Counted from the first letter of the stretch, positions 8,400 to 18,127 are shown. The stretch is DNA of 64,000 nucleotides from Enterococcus devriesei (GCF_001885905.1 NZ_JXKM01000005.1:62001-126000), one strand, 5' to 3'. Made by a program: numbers and translations. The notes: a model not told the origin generated them from the letters alone.

Positions 8400-9686
8400 T
8401 TATTTTACAGAGTCGTCAACCATACGGAAGCTCATTGAACGGGCATGGCCGTCTAATTCCTCCGTCTTGGCAAATAGTTCAACCGCCGATCCAACTGCTC
8501 TTAGCGCTTCTTCTGGATAGTACAAATAGCTGCTTTTTTTGATAAAATCATCTACCGATAGCGGCGAATAGAAACGCGCGGTCCCTTCTGTCGGCAGCGT
8601 ATGATTCGGTCCAGCAAAATAATCACCTAACACTTCCGGCGTATGGTGCCCTAAAAAGACACTGCCGGCATTCTCCACCTTGCCTAACAAGGCGAAGGGC
8701 TCCGCCACAGAGAGTTCCAAATGCTCAGGCGCAATCTGATTGGCAACCTCGATTGCCTCATTCAAGTCTTTGACTAAAATGATTTTGCCATTATTTTCTA
8801 GTGAGGCTGCGGCAATTTCTTTACGTGGCAAGTTTACTAATTGTTTTTCCAATTCAGTTTCCACGGCTTCAATCAGCTTTTCTTCGGTCGTCACTAAAAT
8901 GGCTTGCGCTAATTTATCATGCTCCGCTTGGGCCAACAAATCGGCCGCAATCCAACGAGGATTTCCTGTATGATCAGCCACAATCAAAACATCACTCGGT
9001 CCGGCGATCATATCGATATCCACCTCGCCATACACCATTCGCTTAGCAGTGGCTACATAAATATTCCCAGGACCGACGATCTTATCGACTTTCGGGATCG
9101 TTTCCGTTCCGTAGGCCAAGGCCGCTACCCCATGAGCGCCGCCAACTTTATAAATCTCATCAACACCGGCGACTTCCGCCGCCGCCAAAATCGCATCAGG
9201 AACTTTTCCTTCGTTGTCTGTTGGTGTAATCATGACGATTTTTTTAACACCAGCAATTTTTGCAGGCAGTACATCCATTAAGACCGTGCTTGGATAAGCC
9301 GCCGTTCCTCCCGGCACATAGACACCAACACAAACTAAGGGAATCACTCGTTGCCCCATCACCACACCGCTGTCCTCAGTAGCGACGAAGCCTTGCCGAA
9401 CTTGTTTTTTATGAAACGCAAGGATATTGCCCTTCGCTTGGTTAAAAACCGCCATCAATTCTGGTGAAGTCGCTTCGAGGGCGGCTTTTTTTTCGGCAGC
9501 ACTAACCGCTAATGCATCTAGCTTGACTTGGTCGATTTCTTCGACTAATTGGAACAAGGCCTGATCACCGTCTGTCCTAACTCGCTGAATGATTTTCTCA
9601 ACGACGCTTGATACGTCCTTGGTTTCTGACATTTTACGGGCGAGAATTTTTTCCATCGAATCTTTTTCCGTCGTGTACACTCTCAT
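8400..9686 (-). CDS. hisD: Histidinol dehydrogenase
   Basis: 428 residues. A zinc enzyme that oxidises histidinol twice to histidine using two NAD. Signature segments include VPGGTAAYPST, IAGPSDVLIVAD, LLAQAEHD and the C-terminal PEVLGDYFAGPNHTLPT with the catalytic Glu/His pair. The start ATG overlaps the stop codon of the hisZG fusion (ATGA). Slightly weak ribosome site (AGGTGAGG), suggesting reliance on coupling. Confidence 0.97.
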   Translation of the reverse strand: MRVYTTEKDSMEKILARKMSETKDVSSVVEKIIQRVRTDGDQALFQLVEEIDQVKLDALAVSAAEKKAALEATSPELMAVFNQAKGNILAFHKKQVRQGFVATEDSGVVMGQRVIPLVCVGVYVPGGTAAYPSTVLMDVLPAKIAGVKKIVMITPTDNEGKVPDAILAAAEVAGVDEIYKVGGAHGVAALAYGTETIPKVDKIVGPGNIYVATAKRMVYGEVDIDMIAGPSDVLIVADHTGNPRWIAADLLAQAEHDKLAQAILVTTEEKLIEAVETELEKQLVNLPRKEIAAASLENNGKIILVKDLNEAIEVANQIAPEHLELSVAEPFALLGKVENAGSVFLGHHTPEVLGDYFAGPNHTLPTEGTARFYSPLSVDDFIKKSSYLYYPEEALRAVGSAVELFAKTEELDGHARSMSFRMVDDSVK

Positions 9687-11242
9687 AGCTGCTGCCTCAC
9701 CTTCTCGATTACTTTTTGGATTCGTTCTTGCTTAAAGCGCCAAGTCGCGTGATTGATAATCAAGCGAGCGGAAGACGGCGCAATTTCTTGTATGACCGTC
9801 AGATCATTTTCTTTCAAAGTCGTTCCCGTCTCGACGATATCGACAATCACATCCGATAGGCCTAACAACGGCGCCAGCTCGATCGAACCATGTAAGTGGA
9901 TCAGCTCCACGGAACGGCCGATACTTTCATAATATTCACGGGTGATCTGAGGGTATTTCGTTGAAACTCTCAGAGGACGAGAAAAATCCTCCTGGAACTC
10001 ATTATGGGCCGCCACTGCTAATCGACACTCTCCCATGTGCAGATCAAGAAATTCGATTACCGCAGCTTTGGTTTCTAATAAAATATCTTTTCCTACGACA
10101 CCAATATCTGCCGCGCCATGTTCCACATAGATCGCCACATCGCTAGGCTTCACTAAGAAGAAACGCAATTTATTCTCTTCATCACAAAAGATCAGCTTGC
10201 GATTGTCTTCAAAGACATCCTCAGAAGCCACTCCCGCTTGCGTGAATAATTGATAGACGGCATCCCCCATCCGCCCCTTCGGTAAAGCGATGTTCAAGTA
10301 TTTCGAAGTCTGGGTATCAGCTGGCAGTTTTTGGCCAACATGATTCAGCTTCATGCCAAAGCCAATCGCTCCTTGACTCTTGCCTTGACGATGCATCAAG
10401 CGGTCATAACGGCCACCGTATAAAATCGTTTCCCGCGCTTCCTTGATGAAGCCTTGAAAAAGTAAGCCGCTATAATAGTCGGCATCATTAATGATTGAAA
10501 AATCCAAGCGCAAACGGATCTTGTCTGACAATTCTTCTTGTTGCAGCGCTTCGTATAATTCTTTCAATTCTTCTAAGCCAGCTTGAGCTTTAGGATAAGC
10601 CGCCAACAAGACTTTTGCTCGTTGATATTTTGTTTCAAAATCACCAGATAGACGCACCAGTTTGGCTAAATTTAATTTTTCTTCTTCTGAGAGTCCCGCC
10701 TTGTTTGTTAATTCGTCGATGCCGTGAGAACTTTTGTCCCGCAAACAGTCCAAAACTTTCGGGCGATCTTCTTCAGGGAAGCGATCACAAATACCGGTCA
10801 AGATTCCCATATGAGAAAGATCTAGCGTCCCTTCGCCTACCTGCGCCAAACTTTTCCAAGCCAGCTTCAAGACTTCCAGCTGATCCTTCCACGTGATCTC
10901 ATCAATAATCTCTAAGCCGATTTGATAAATTTTTTGATATTCCCCGGCTTGCCGATCGTGGCGGTAAACATCCTCCACGTAATACACCTTGCGTGCTTCA
11001 CCAGAGGGCGTATTCTTCGCGATGGAAAGCGTCACATCTGGCTTTAAGGCCATTGTCCGGCCGTCATTGCCAGTAAAGGTGATGATCGATGAATTCCGTA
11101 AAAAATTATAGTTTTGCTGATACATACTGTATTCTTCAAAATTATTTAAATGATAAGGCTGGAAATCATGCTGCGTATACAATTTTCTCAACTGAAGTTC
11201 GATTTGTTCATCTGGTCGTAATACCTGCCATAATTCTTCCAC
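9683..11242 (-). CDS. hisZG: HisZ-HisG fusion: ATP phosphoribosyltransferase regulatory plus catalytic subunit
   Basis: About 519 residues. Residues 1 to ~312 match HisZ, the HisRS-like regulatory subunit: class II features MALKPDVTLSIAK, YYVEDVYRHDR and GGRYDRL. From ~316 to the end it is a short-form HisG, with LNIALPKGRMGD, the DVAIYVEHGAADIGVVGKD region and DIVETGTTLKEN. HisG normally commits ATP and PRPP to histidine synthesis and in Firmicutes needs a separate HisZ. Here the two are joined with only a few linker residues (HVGQKLPADTQTSK). I prefer the GTG at 11242, eight bases after AGGAG, over the GTG at 11251, which overlaps that site. First gene of the operon. Confidence 0.92.
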   Translation of the reverse strand: MEELWQVLRPDEQIELQLRKLYTQHDFQPYHLNNFEEYSMYQQNYNFLRNSSIITFTGNDGRTMALKPDVTLSIAKNTPSGEARKVYYVEDVYRHDRQAGEYQKIYQIGLEIIDEITWKDQLEVLKLAWKSLAQVGEGTLDLSHMGILTGICDRFPEEDRPKVLDCLRDKSSHGIDELTNKAGLSEEEKLNLAKLVRLSGDFETKYQRAKVLLAAYPKAQAGLEELKELYEALQQEELSDKIRLRLDFSIINDADYYSGLLFQGFIKEARETILYGGRYDRLMHRQGKSQGAIGFGMKLNHVGQKLPADTQTSKYLNIALPKGRMGDAVYQLFTQAGVASEDVFEDNRKLIFCDEENKLRFFLVKPSDVAIYVEHGAADIGVVGKDILLETKAAVIEFLDLHMGECRLAVAAHNEFQEDFSRPLRVSTKYPQITREYYESIGRSVELIHLHGSIELAPLLGLSDVIVDIVETGTTLKENDLTVIQEIAPSSARLIINHATWRFKQERIQKVIEKVRQQL

Positions 11243-11251
11243 TCTTACCAC

Positions 11252-11488
11252 TCCTATTTCTTTTATCCGTATTCATTTCGTCACTTTACAGCTACTCTTT
11301 AATGATAATTAAATGAAGGTTTTCTAAATATATTAATCATTTTATCATGAATTAGCAATCAAAATTTGAAAATCATTCAATTTTCATAGCTAGAATAAAA
11401 ATATATAGCAAATTAGAAAAATTTTTCTGCTATACTTTTTTTTATACTTAGTGACTATGACTACCCAAAACTGTTTTCGGAGGTTCCT
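11252..11488. other. his / 11489 intergenic region
   Basis: AT-rich divergent spacer between the his operon and the membrane-protein gene at 11489. I find no T-box sequence, no leader peptide rich in histidine codons and no strong sigmaA promoter for his; only weak -10-like TAAAAT and TATACT strings. How the his operon is regulated cannot be read from it. Confidence 0.4.
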
Positions 11489-11851
11489 ATGAAAAAATTT
11501 TATTCTAGCAGTCCTTTCGTTCATTTCGTCAGCTATTTCATTATTGGCTTGTTTATCAGCTGGTTCGTTAGTCTGATTCAAGACGGCTGGTCACTCCGTC
11601 TGTTTCTGAATTTTCCTATTGTGATCTTCTTTTTACTTTTTTCCTATTTGTTAGAAGTGAAAACCGAGCTGACTAATTATTCCAAAGGGATTTTTTACGG
11701 CGGTTTTTTTTTTAGCGTTGGAAGCTTCATATCTCTTATCATTTACCACAATCCTTTCAGCTTCAAACTGCTGTTTCTCTATGTATTTTTAGCTTTCTTA
11801 GGAACAATCGTTTGGCTTTTTATTTGTCAGCATTTTGCTCATTCGAAATAA
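11489..11851 (+). CDS. Small integral membrane protein, function unknown
   Basis: 120 residues, rich in Phe, Leu and Ile. Four hydrophobic segments can be seen at about 11-30, 37-55, 67-87 and 92-113, with a basic N-terminus (MKKFYSS) suggesting a cytoplasmic start. Good ribosome site (CGGAGGTTCCT before ATG). No motif that I recognise. It stands alone, divergent from the his operon and convergent with recO, ending at a shared terminator. The solo plus-strand position and the adjoining his operon suggest an accessory insertion between glyQS and recO. Confidence 0.7.
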   Translation: MKKFYSSSPFVHFVSYFIIGLFISWFVSLIQDGWSLRLFLNFPIVIFFLLFSYLLEVKTELTNYSKGIFYGGFFFSVGSFISLIIYHNPFSFKLLFLYVFLAFLGTIVWLFICQHFAHSK

Positions 11852-11893
11852 AAAAATAATCTGCGGCTCCTGTAAGGAACTGCAGATTATTTT
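11852..11893. terminator. Bidirectional terminator between 11489 gene and recO
   Basis: Inverted repeat AATAATCTGC...CTGCAGATTATT flanked by A6 on the left and T5 on the right, so it can end transcription from both sides. It overlaps the last codons of recO. Confidence 0.85.
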
Positions 11894-12666
11894 TCGTCTC
11901 TTGGTTTTAACACATCTTGCCACTCACTCATTTGATCAATAAACTTTTTGCTTTTCAAATGCAGGCCAATATATTCTTCATAAAGCTGATCCAATGTTTG
12001 ACGGATGGCTTTTTTGGTTTCTGGCTTCAAATTGATCGTGTTAATATTTTCATAGGTTACGCTATTGAACATCCGCAGAAAATAAATGGCCCGCGGGTCT
12101 GCGTGATAACGGTGTTGATCCAAATGCCAATGCTCCTCGCAAAGAATCCCATTGTACTTTGAAGAAAAATCAAAGGCCCCGATCTTCTTGCCACACACAC
12201 CGCAAGCTTGCCAGTTTAGTGAGATGCCGAAACGCTGCATGATCTGAACTTCAAAAATATTCATGATTGTTTCCCCATCAGCTCCTTCATTCATCCGCTG
12301 CAAGGCTTCCCGAGTAAAGCCGTACAGAGCTGGATCGTAGACATGATCCTCGATCGCAGCATCAGTTAGGCCTAAGATATACGACCCATAGGCATTTAAA
12401 AAAATATCCTCCTGCAGCTTCCGCAACGGCTGAACATCTTTGGCACTATTCAAAAAAGAGAGCCCATCTGTTTTTAAATTCCCGATGTAGACCGCTTCGG
12501 TAAAAGGTTGGATCGCCGTGCTTAACGGATTGTTGGGACGGTGAATTCCCTTAGCGAAGAACATGACCTTCCCTGCCGACTCAGTAAAAATTTTAATCAA
12601 CTTGTCTTTTTCCTTATAATCACGACTAAACAAGATCATCCCTTTTGTCTCACCGATTTGCGCCAT
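11887..12666 (-). CDS. recO: DNA repair protein RecO
   Basis: 259 residues. RecO helps load RecA on SSB-coated single-stranded DNA in the RecFOR pathway. The N-terminal OB fold is visible (GMILFSRDYKEKDKLIKIFTE), and the C-terminal part has the cysteine pairs CGVCGKK and the later CEEHW that form the zinc site found in many RecO proteins. It follows era on the same strand, the standard Firmicute order, with a 76-base gap holding a GGCTGGGACA-type hairpin. Confidence 0.94.
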   Translation of the reverse strand: MAQIGETKGMILFSRDYKEKDKLIKIFTESAGKVMFFAKGIHRPNNPLSTAIQPFTEAVYIGNLKTDGLSFLNSAKDVQPLRKLQEDIFLNAYGSYILGLTDAAIEDHVYDPALYGFTREALQRMNEGADGETIMNIFEVQIMQRFGISLNWQACGVCGKKIGAFDFSSKYNGILCEEHWHLDQHRYHADPRAIYFLRMFNSVTYENINTINLKPETKKAIRQTLDQLYEEYIGLHLKSKKFIDQMSEWQDVLKPRDEK

Positions 12667-12705
12667 AACTTTTCACCTCGTTTCGATCTTTCTATCCGTA
12701 GCTAA

Positions 12706-12733
12706 AGGCTGGAACATAAATATGTCCCAGCCT
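12706..12733 (-). repeat. GGCTGGGACA hairpin between era and recO
   Basis: Minus strand AGGCTGGGACATA-TT-TATGTTCCAGCCT, a 13-base stem. There is no U-run after it in the era-recO direction, so it is not a convincing terminator there. A close relative lies at 38153-38184 after the PBP gene, so this looks like a dispersed hairpin. Confidence 0.6.
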
Positions 12734-12742
12734 CAAAATTTT

Positions 12743-13642
12743 TTAATAATCGTCTTTTCGATAGCCGTAATCTTGTAAATAAGTTTGCTTGTCGCGCCAA
12801 TCTTTTTGGACTTTAACCCATAGCTCTAAATAAACTTTATCCGCTAAAAGCGTCTCAATATCTTTACGAGCTTGCGTGCCAATATTTTTCAGCATCTTGC
12901 CGCCTTTACCGATGATGATACCTTTTTGACTGGTTCGTTCGACAATGATCGTCGCTTGAATATGCACCTTGTCATTTTCATCCCGCTTCATCGATTCAGT
13001 CACCACCGCCACAGAGTGAGGAACCTCGTCACGCGTTAAGGTCAAAACTTTTTCTCGAATCAGTTCTGACACGATAAAGTATTCCGGATGATCCGTAATT
13101 TGATCTTCCGGGAAATATTGCGGTCCTTCATCCATTTGGTCCACTAAGACGTCTAATAGATGCTCGACATTGTTACCTTCCGTCGCTGAGATCGGAATAA
13201 TTTCTTTGAAATCCATCACTTGGCGGTAATCATCAATGATCGCCAAAAGCTCATCGGGATGAATCGTATCGATTTTGTTGATAACTAAATAAACGGGAAC
13301 ATCTTGCTTGCTTAGACGTTCCAAAATAAAATCGTCACCACGGCCACGCTTTTGATCAGCGCTTACCATAAAGATGATCGAATCGACTTCTCGCAGTGCA
13401 CTATAAGCCATCTCTACCATATAGTCCCCTAAACGATGTTTTGGTTTATGGATGCCTGGTGTATCAATAAAAATAATTTGCGCTTCTGGTGTCGTGTAAA
13501 CCCCTTGGATTTTATTGCGAGTCGTTTGTGCCTTGTCGCTCATGATCGCGATTTTTTGTCCGATGATACGATTTAGCAACGTTGATTTTCCAACATTTGG
13601 TCGTCCAACGATCGCTACAAAACCTGATTTATGTTCTGACAT
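12743..13642 (-). CDS. era: GTPase Era
   Basis: 299 residues. Essential GTPase that binds the 3' end of 16S rRNA during 30S assembly. G1 is GRPNVGKST at 13-21, G3 is DTPGIH, G4 is NKID, and the C-terminal KH domain carries [15 protein letters not shown]. Part of the conserved block pgpH-ybeY-dgkA-era-recO. The gap to dgkA is 43 bases with its own ribosome site (AAAGGAAC). Full length and ordinary. Confidence 0.98.
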   Translation of the reverse strand: MSEHKSGFVAIVGRPNVGKSTLLNRIIGQKIAIMSDKAQTTRNKIQGVYTTPEAQIIFIDTPGIHKPKHRLGDYMVEMAYSALREVDSIIFMVSADQKRGRGDDFILERLSKQDVPVYLVINKIDTIHPDELLAIIDDYRQVMDFKEIIPISATEGNNVEHLLDVLVDQMDEGPQYFPEDQITDHPEYFIVSELIREKVLTLTRDEVPHSVAVVTESMKRDENDKVHIQATIIVERTSQKGIIIGKGGKMLKNIGTQARKDIETLLADKVYLELWVKVQKDWRDKQTYLQDYGYRKDDY

Positions 13643-13685
13643 GTAATAGTTCCTTTCTGAATAACCTTTCTCCTCGATACTACTT

Positions 13686-14084
13686 TTATTTGAGGAAGAG
13701 CTCGACGATCTTTGGTAAAAAGATCACCATACCAACGATAATGGCAAAAACCGAAGTAACCAAGACGGCACCGGCAGCCATGTCTTTAATTTTTTTCCCG
13801 ATCGGATGGAAATGACACTCTGTGACCATATCCACCACATTTTCAAAAACCGTATTGATAATCTCCACAATCCAAACAAGAAAGACTGCTAAAATAATCC
13901 ACAGCCATTCCAGCAAAGACAGACCTAATAGAAAACTAACAAAGATCGCCATCAAGCCAAAGGCCACATGCTTGCGCATGTTGCGTTCTTCCTTAAAAAC
14001 GGTGCGAATCCCTTGCAGGGCAAATTCAAAAGAAGTGATAAAATGCTTATTTTTTTCTGTCTTATCTTTTAAGTCCATAGGCAT
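13686..14084 (-). CDS. dgkA: Diacylglycerol kinase family protein (undecaprenol kinase type)
   Basis: About 132 residues with three membrane helices. In Gram-positive bacteria this small DgkA-type enzyme mainly phosphorylates undecaprenol for cell-wall lipid recycling. The signature [15 protein letters not shown] (helix with catalytic Glu) is present, followed by [12 protein letters not shown]. The reading frame is open to 14123, but the upstream codons lie within ybeY; ATG at 14084 or 14078 is the likely start, giving about a 20-base overlap with ybeY. Confidence 0.93.
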   Translation of the reverse strand: MPMDLKDKTEKNKHFITSFEFALQGIRTVFKEERNMRKHVAFGLMAIFVSFLLGLSLLEWLWIILAVFLVWIVEIINTVFENVVDMVTECHFHPIGKKIKDMAAGAVLVTSVFAIIVGMVIFLPKIVELFLK

Positions 14085-14544
14085 CCAAAATCTCTTTCTG
14101 TAGACCAAACATCTCTTTCTCATCTTCAGGAGTCATATGGTCATACCCATTGATATGCAAAAAGCCATGTACGGCTAAGAAGCCTAACTCGCGATCAAAA
14201 CTGTGTCCATACTCCTCTGCCTGTTCAGCTGCACGCTCTGTTGAGATCATAATATCGCCGAGATTGCGGGGCATCTGCTCCATTTCATCCAGCTCATCCA
14301 TAATGATCGGCACTTCATCTTCACCCTCTTCTTCCAGAGCAAAGCTGATTACATCTGTTGCAGCGTCTTTTCCACGATAGTCGCGATTAATCACACGAAT
14401 CGCGGCATTGTCCATAAATGTAACAGACATCTCAGTATCTTTTGGTAGTTTGAGATAATCCGCCGCAAATTGCAGCACACCATCGATCTCTTTGATTTTA
14501 TCTTCAGAAAGTTCTTCTGTTTCATCAATAAAAGTAATGTCCAT
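14062..14544 (-). CDS. ybeY: Endoribonuclease YbeY
   Basis: 160 residues. Metal-dependent endoribonuclease involved in 16S rRNA 3' maturation and ribosome quality control. The three zinc histidines are in [11 protein letters not shown] at 126-136. Start codon and pgpH stop share a base (TAATG), and the 3' end overlaps dgkA, so translation of the three genes is coupled. Same order as in Bacillus (phoH-yqfF-yqfG-dgkA). Confidence 0.97.
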   Translation of the reverse strand: MDITFIDETEELSEDKIKEIDGVLQFAADYLKLPKDTEMSVTFMDNAAIRVINRDYRGKDAATDVISFALEEEGEDEVPIIMDELDEMEQMPRNLGDIMISTERAAEQAEEYGHSFDRELGFLAVHGFLHINGYDHMTPEDEKEMFGLQKEILDAYGLKR

Positions 14545-16748
14545 TACGCTTCCCCTTTTTTCTCTTGCTCTTCTTTCATTTTCTCCGCTTCAGATTGCAT
14601 ACGAGGATACTTGATTCTGGAATGGAAGGTCGAGCTTAATCCACTGATTAGTGATTTTTCAACAATTCGAATTTCTTTAAGCGTTAAACCTGAGTCGTCC
14701 AATTGACCGTCGCTGATTCGTTCTTCGATTAAACTATGAACAAATTCCGTAATTTTATCCAGTGACGGATGATCCATCGCTCGAACAGCTGCTTCACAGC
14801 TATCGGCGATATTGACTACCCCAGCTTCACGAGTCTGAGGTTTTGGCCCAGGATAGCGAAACTCTGCTTCCGTGGTTTCTGCATTTCGTTCCTTCGCCTT
14901 AATATAAAAATATTTCATCAATGTTGTGCCATGATGCTGGTAACAAATGTCGATGACCATTTGCGGCATCTTATATTCTTTTAAGATTTTCGCACCTTCA
15001 ATTACGTGACCGAAAATGATCTGCTTACTATCCTCTGGCAACAAGAAGTTATGGGGATTTTCTGCTCCAGTTGGCAAATTTTCCACAAAGAAATTTGCAT
15101 GACGAATCTTGCCGATATCATGATAATAACAAGCCACTCGCGTCAATAACGACCGGCCGCCGATCTCCGCTACCGCATTGGCGCTTAAATTCGCCACCAT
15201 CATCGAATGATGATAAGTCCCAGGTGCTTCTTCTAATAATTGTTTCAGCAGCGGATGGTTAGGATTACTTAACTCATTCAGCGTGATGACACTGCTATCT
15301 GTGACCAAAAGCTCGATATACGGCTGCAAACCCATCCCCATAATAAAGGACAGCATGCTTGCCGCAAAAGCTCCAAGTAGCATTCCCCACGTTTGACTGT
15401 CCGCAAATGATAGCCCTTGATAAATCGTCAAAATAATCCCCCAAGCGATTGGGAAGGCAATGATCCATAATGACGCCTGCTTGACTTGATCTGATAGTCG
15501 TCTTTGTTTTACCATCACAGCTAGTGTCCCGGAAAAAAGATAGGTCATTAAGATAACTGGCAAAATATTCGTACCAATAGCATTGTAATAAATAAACAAC
15601 GCAAAGACCGTCTGGAAAACAGCAGCTAATGCACCTGCGCGACGATTAACAAATACAGTTAAAATCAATGGCACAAACGCCGCTGGGAAAAACAACGCCA
15701 AATTAGTCGAACTGCTGCCTTGAAAAGCTTGCAGGATCTTCATAATAAAGACACCGATAGTCATGCTAGCACTGTAAAACAGAATAAAGCGTAATCTTTG
15801 AAATTCCACTTCAAATTGACGGCTGTAAAACCATAACAGCACCCCTTGCAGGATTGCTGCCAAGACCATTGCAATCATTGGAAAAATCGATGTACTTGAA
15901 CTCGTTAAGCCCAATAGTTTCAATTTGTTAATCGCGTTGGCGTCGATCTGGCTGCCTTCACGAACAATCACTTCTCCTTGATAAATCATGACCGGCTGAA
16001 CTGATTCGCTGGCTTGTTCCTTCAATTCATCCGTCCGCTTTTGATTCAGGGAATCATTCACGATGATCCCTTCCTCAAGTAAGTAACGAGCCGCAAGACT
16101 AGCCGTTTCGGAAAGATTTAGTTCTTGAATCTTATCGATTGCTTGTTGCTTATATTCTTCTAAATCGCTTTGACGAATTCGCTTCGCCATTTGCTCATCC
16201 ACTAACCTCAAGCTCCCAGTTTCAAGCTTATCAAGATCAGTGGCGCTTAATTGCACGATTGCTTGATAAAAATCATCTGGTAATTGCTGATAAAAGGTAA
16301 CCGTATCTTGATCTAAGCCTTCGAAGCCTTTTTTAACCGCCGCCACTCGTTCATCAACTGTTGGCTGTGGAATCTTTTCTCCATCCTTGGCTTGCGAAGC
16401 CTTCGATTGATAGCTTTTATCGAGCTCACCATTCGACTTTTGAATCAATGAAATCAATTGACTGATCCGATCGTGCTGGGTCTGAGCCAGATCTGCTTGG
16501 TAGGTATATTCCGGCGTCACCGCTTCAGCAGCTAATTGCCGTTTTTGCGTCGTCTCTGCCTTGTTTTCAATCGTTTTATTCGCGCGAATACTTTCTGAGG
16601 CGACTTGGCCTTCTTTGTAGTCGACACTTTTTTGTACAACACTAGTCAGCATCGTCACCATCAAGATGACTGAAAAGACGGCTAGCACTAACGGTATAAT
16701 CTTTGAACCTAACTTTTTCAGCAAGTTATTGATGGGTCGATTTAACAT
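14544..16748 (-). CDS. pgpH: Cyclic di-AMP phosphodiesterase PgpH (7TM-HD)
   Basis: 734 residues. N-terminal membrane helix (about 17-38), an extracellular 7TMR-HDED domain (about 45-280), seven helices between 288 and 470, then a cytoplasmic HD domain with His514 ([11 protein letters not shown]) and His543-Asp544 (YYHDIGK). Homologues hydrolyse c-di-AMP to pApA and so influence osmotic and wall homeostasis. A KEEQEKK tail ends the protein. Located between phoH and ybeY as in other Firmicutes. Confidence 0.95.
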   Translation of the reverse strand: MLNRPINNLLKKLGSKIIPLVLAVFSVILMVTMLTSVVQKSVDYKEGQVASESIRANKTIENKAETTQKRQLAAEAVTPEYTYQADLAQTQHDRISQLISLIQKSNGELDKSYQSKASQAKDGEKIPQPTVDERVAAVKKGFEGLDQDTVTFYQQLPDDFYQAIVQLSATDLDKLETGSLRLVDEQMAKRIRQSDLEEYKQQAIDKIQELNLSETASLAARYLLEEGIIVNDSLNQKRTDELKEQASESVQPVMIYQGEVIVREGSQIDANAINKLKLLGLTSSSTSIFPMIAMVLAAILQGVLLWFYSRQFEVEFQRLRFILFYSASMTIGVFIMKILQAFQGSSSTNLALFFPAAFVPLILTVFVNRRAGALAAVFQTVFALFIYYNAIGTNILPVILMTYLFSGTLAVMVKQRRLSDQVKQASLWIIAFPIAWGIILTIYQGLSFADSQTWGMLLGAFAASMLSFIMGMGLQPYIELLVTDSSVITLNELSNPNHPLLKQLLEEAPGTYHHSMMVANLSANAVAEIGGRSLLTRVACYYHDIGKIRHANFFVENLPTGAENPHNFLLPEDSKQIIFGHVIEGAKILKEYKMPQMVIDICYQHHGTTLMKYFYIKAKERNAETTEAEFRYPGPKPQTREAGVVNIADSCEAAVRAMDHPSLDKITEFVHSLIEERISDGQLDDSGLTLKEIRIVEKSLISGLSSTFHSRIKYPRMQSEAEKMKEEQEKKGEA

Positions 16749-16849
16749 CCAATTTCCTCCCAGCTTATTTAAAAATAGTCAAACTAAACTTGGAATAGTC
16801 CACGTTCGGGTTTTATCACAATTATCTGTTTATAATCATGGACCGCTAA

Positions 16850-17833
16850 CTATTTTTCTTGGTGACGCAAATTCTCATGTTCATAAGCTTCAATGATTTC
16901 CGCAACAACTGGATGCCGCACGACATCTCCCGCTTCAAAATTCACAAATCGAATCTTCTTGATTCCTTGCAGCGTCCGCTCCGCATGGATCAAACCGCTG
17001 ACCTGACCTTTTGGCAGATCGACTTGACTCGTATCACCATTGACGATCATTTTTGAATTGAAACCTAAGCGGGTTAAGAACATTTTCATTTGTGAAATAG
17101 TCGTATTTTGTGCCTCATCTAAAATGACAAAAGCATCATCCAACGTCCGACCGCGCATGTAAGCTAGCGGTGCGATTTCGATCACGCCCCGTTCCAGTAA
17201 ACGATTCGTATGCTCGACACCAAAGATTTGATGCAATGCATCATACATCGGGCGTAAATAAGGATCGACTTTTTCTTTCAAGTCTCCCGGTAAAAAGCCC
17301 AGACTTTCCCCTGCTTCAACTGCTGGACGAGTCAAAATGATTCGTTGTACTTCGCCTTTTTTTAACGCAGCAATCGCCATAACAATCGCTAAATACGTCT
17401 TACCAGTACCGGCAGGTCCAACGCCAAAAACCACATCGGATTTGCGAATCGCTGCAATATAGCGACTTTGTCCAATATTTTTCGGACGAATCGGCTTTCC
17501 GTTGCGGTCCTTTAATAATTCTTCCTCATACATCATAATAAATTCGTCTAAATGATTGTCGCGACCTAAGCGTAACGCCGTCATCACATCTGGCGTCGCA
17601 ACTTTGATTCCGCGATCAATCAAGACTTGTAATGCTCGAATAATCTCAACAACTAATTTCGCTTCATCCTTCGGTCCAATGATTTGGATCGTTTCACCAC
17701 GAGTATTAATGGTTGTCTCGGTATTGTCTTCTAAAAATTTTACATGTTTGTCATGGGTCCCTAAAAGCATACTGATGTCATCTTTGCCATCAAGCTTTAT
17801 TTCAAACGACTCAAAATCGCTGTTAATCAACAA
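16850..17833 (-). CDS. phoH: PhoH-family ATPase
   Basis: About 327 residues with the Walker A motif GPAGTGKT at 139-146 and Walker B FVILDEAQN; a PhoH-like NTPase thought to act in RNA metabolism. The start is uncertain: the frame opens with TTG at 17833, whereas the strong AGGAGGG site (17864-17858) is spaced for ATG at 17849, which is out of frame and reads only Met-Lys-Gly-stop. Removing one G from GGG at 17844-17842 would join this ATG to the frame (MKDEGLLINSDF). So either TTG initiation by coupling, or an indel. Confidence 0.9.
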   Translation of the reverse strand: MLINSDFESFEIKLDGKDDISMLLGTHDKHVKFLEDNTETTINTRGETIQIIGPKDEAKLVVEIIRALQVLIDRGIKVATPDVMTALRLGRDNHLDEFIMMYEEELLKDRNGKPIRPKNIGQSRYIAAIRKSDVVFGVGPAGTGKTYLAIVMAIAALKKGEVQRIILTRPAVEAGESLGFLPGDLKEKVDPYLRPMYDALHQIFGVEHTNRLLERGVIEIAPLAYMRGRTLDDAFVILDEAQNTTISQMKMFLTRLGFNSKMIVNGDTSQVDLPKGQVSGLIHAERTLQGIKKIRFVNFEAGDVVRHPVVAEIIEAYEHENLRHQEK

Positions 17834-18088
17834 GCCTTCATCCCTTCATTCTTCGTTCCCTCCTATAATACCACACTCTAAATAAAAGAAAAATTGTCTT
17901 AACTCTCACTAAAAGAATCCTAAACTTTAGTTATTTAAGAAATAAAACGATTAGTATACAGGCAAACGAACTTTTGGCGAACTATTAAAACAGCTGCCTT
18001 CATCTGTTGGCATGCCGCGATTTTTATCATACAAAAAAGGTTCTGATCGTCGTTTGCCAACGTTTTTATTAATCAGGCTACAACGTGA
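17834..18088 (-). other. phoH upstream region with inverted repeat
   Basis: Holds a probable phoH promoter with extended -10 TGGTATTAT (TATTAT at 17870-17865), and a long-range perfect inverted repeat GGCAAACGA (about 17961) / TCGTTTGCC (about 18053) about 100 bases across. No reading frame of substance. The truncated repeat element at 18089 borders it. Confidence 0.45.
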
Positions 18089-18100
18089 AGTGGAAATCGC
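18089..18100 (-). repeat. Covarying intergenic element, copy 3 (left arm only)
   Basis: Minus strand GCGATTTCCACT directly after the poly-U tract of the rpsU-yqeY terminator, the same position as in copies 1, 2 and 4. I find no matching AGTGGAA right arm downstream, so this copy is truncated or diverged. Confidence 0.5.
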
Positions 18101-18127
18101 AAAAAAAGCCGAGAGAAATTTCTCTCG
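18101..18127 (-). terminator. Terminator of rpsU-yqeY
   Basis: Perfect stem GCCGAGAGAAA/TTTCTCTCGGC followed by T7 on the minus strand, 14 bases after the yqeY stop codon. Confidence 0.93.

Noticed and set aside
11252-11488. Histidine leader peptide or T-box for the his operon
   Set aside because: No run of histidine codons, no T-box motif and no terminator could be seen.
12706-12733. Hairpin after era as an intrinsic terminator
   Set aside because: No U-run follows it in the era-recO direction; classed as a dispersed hairpin.
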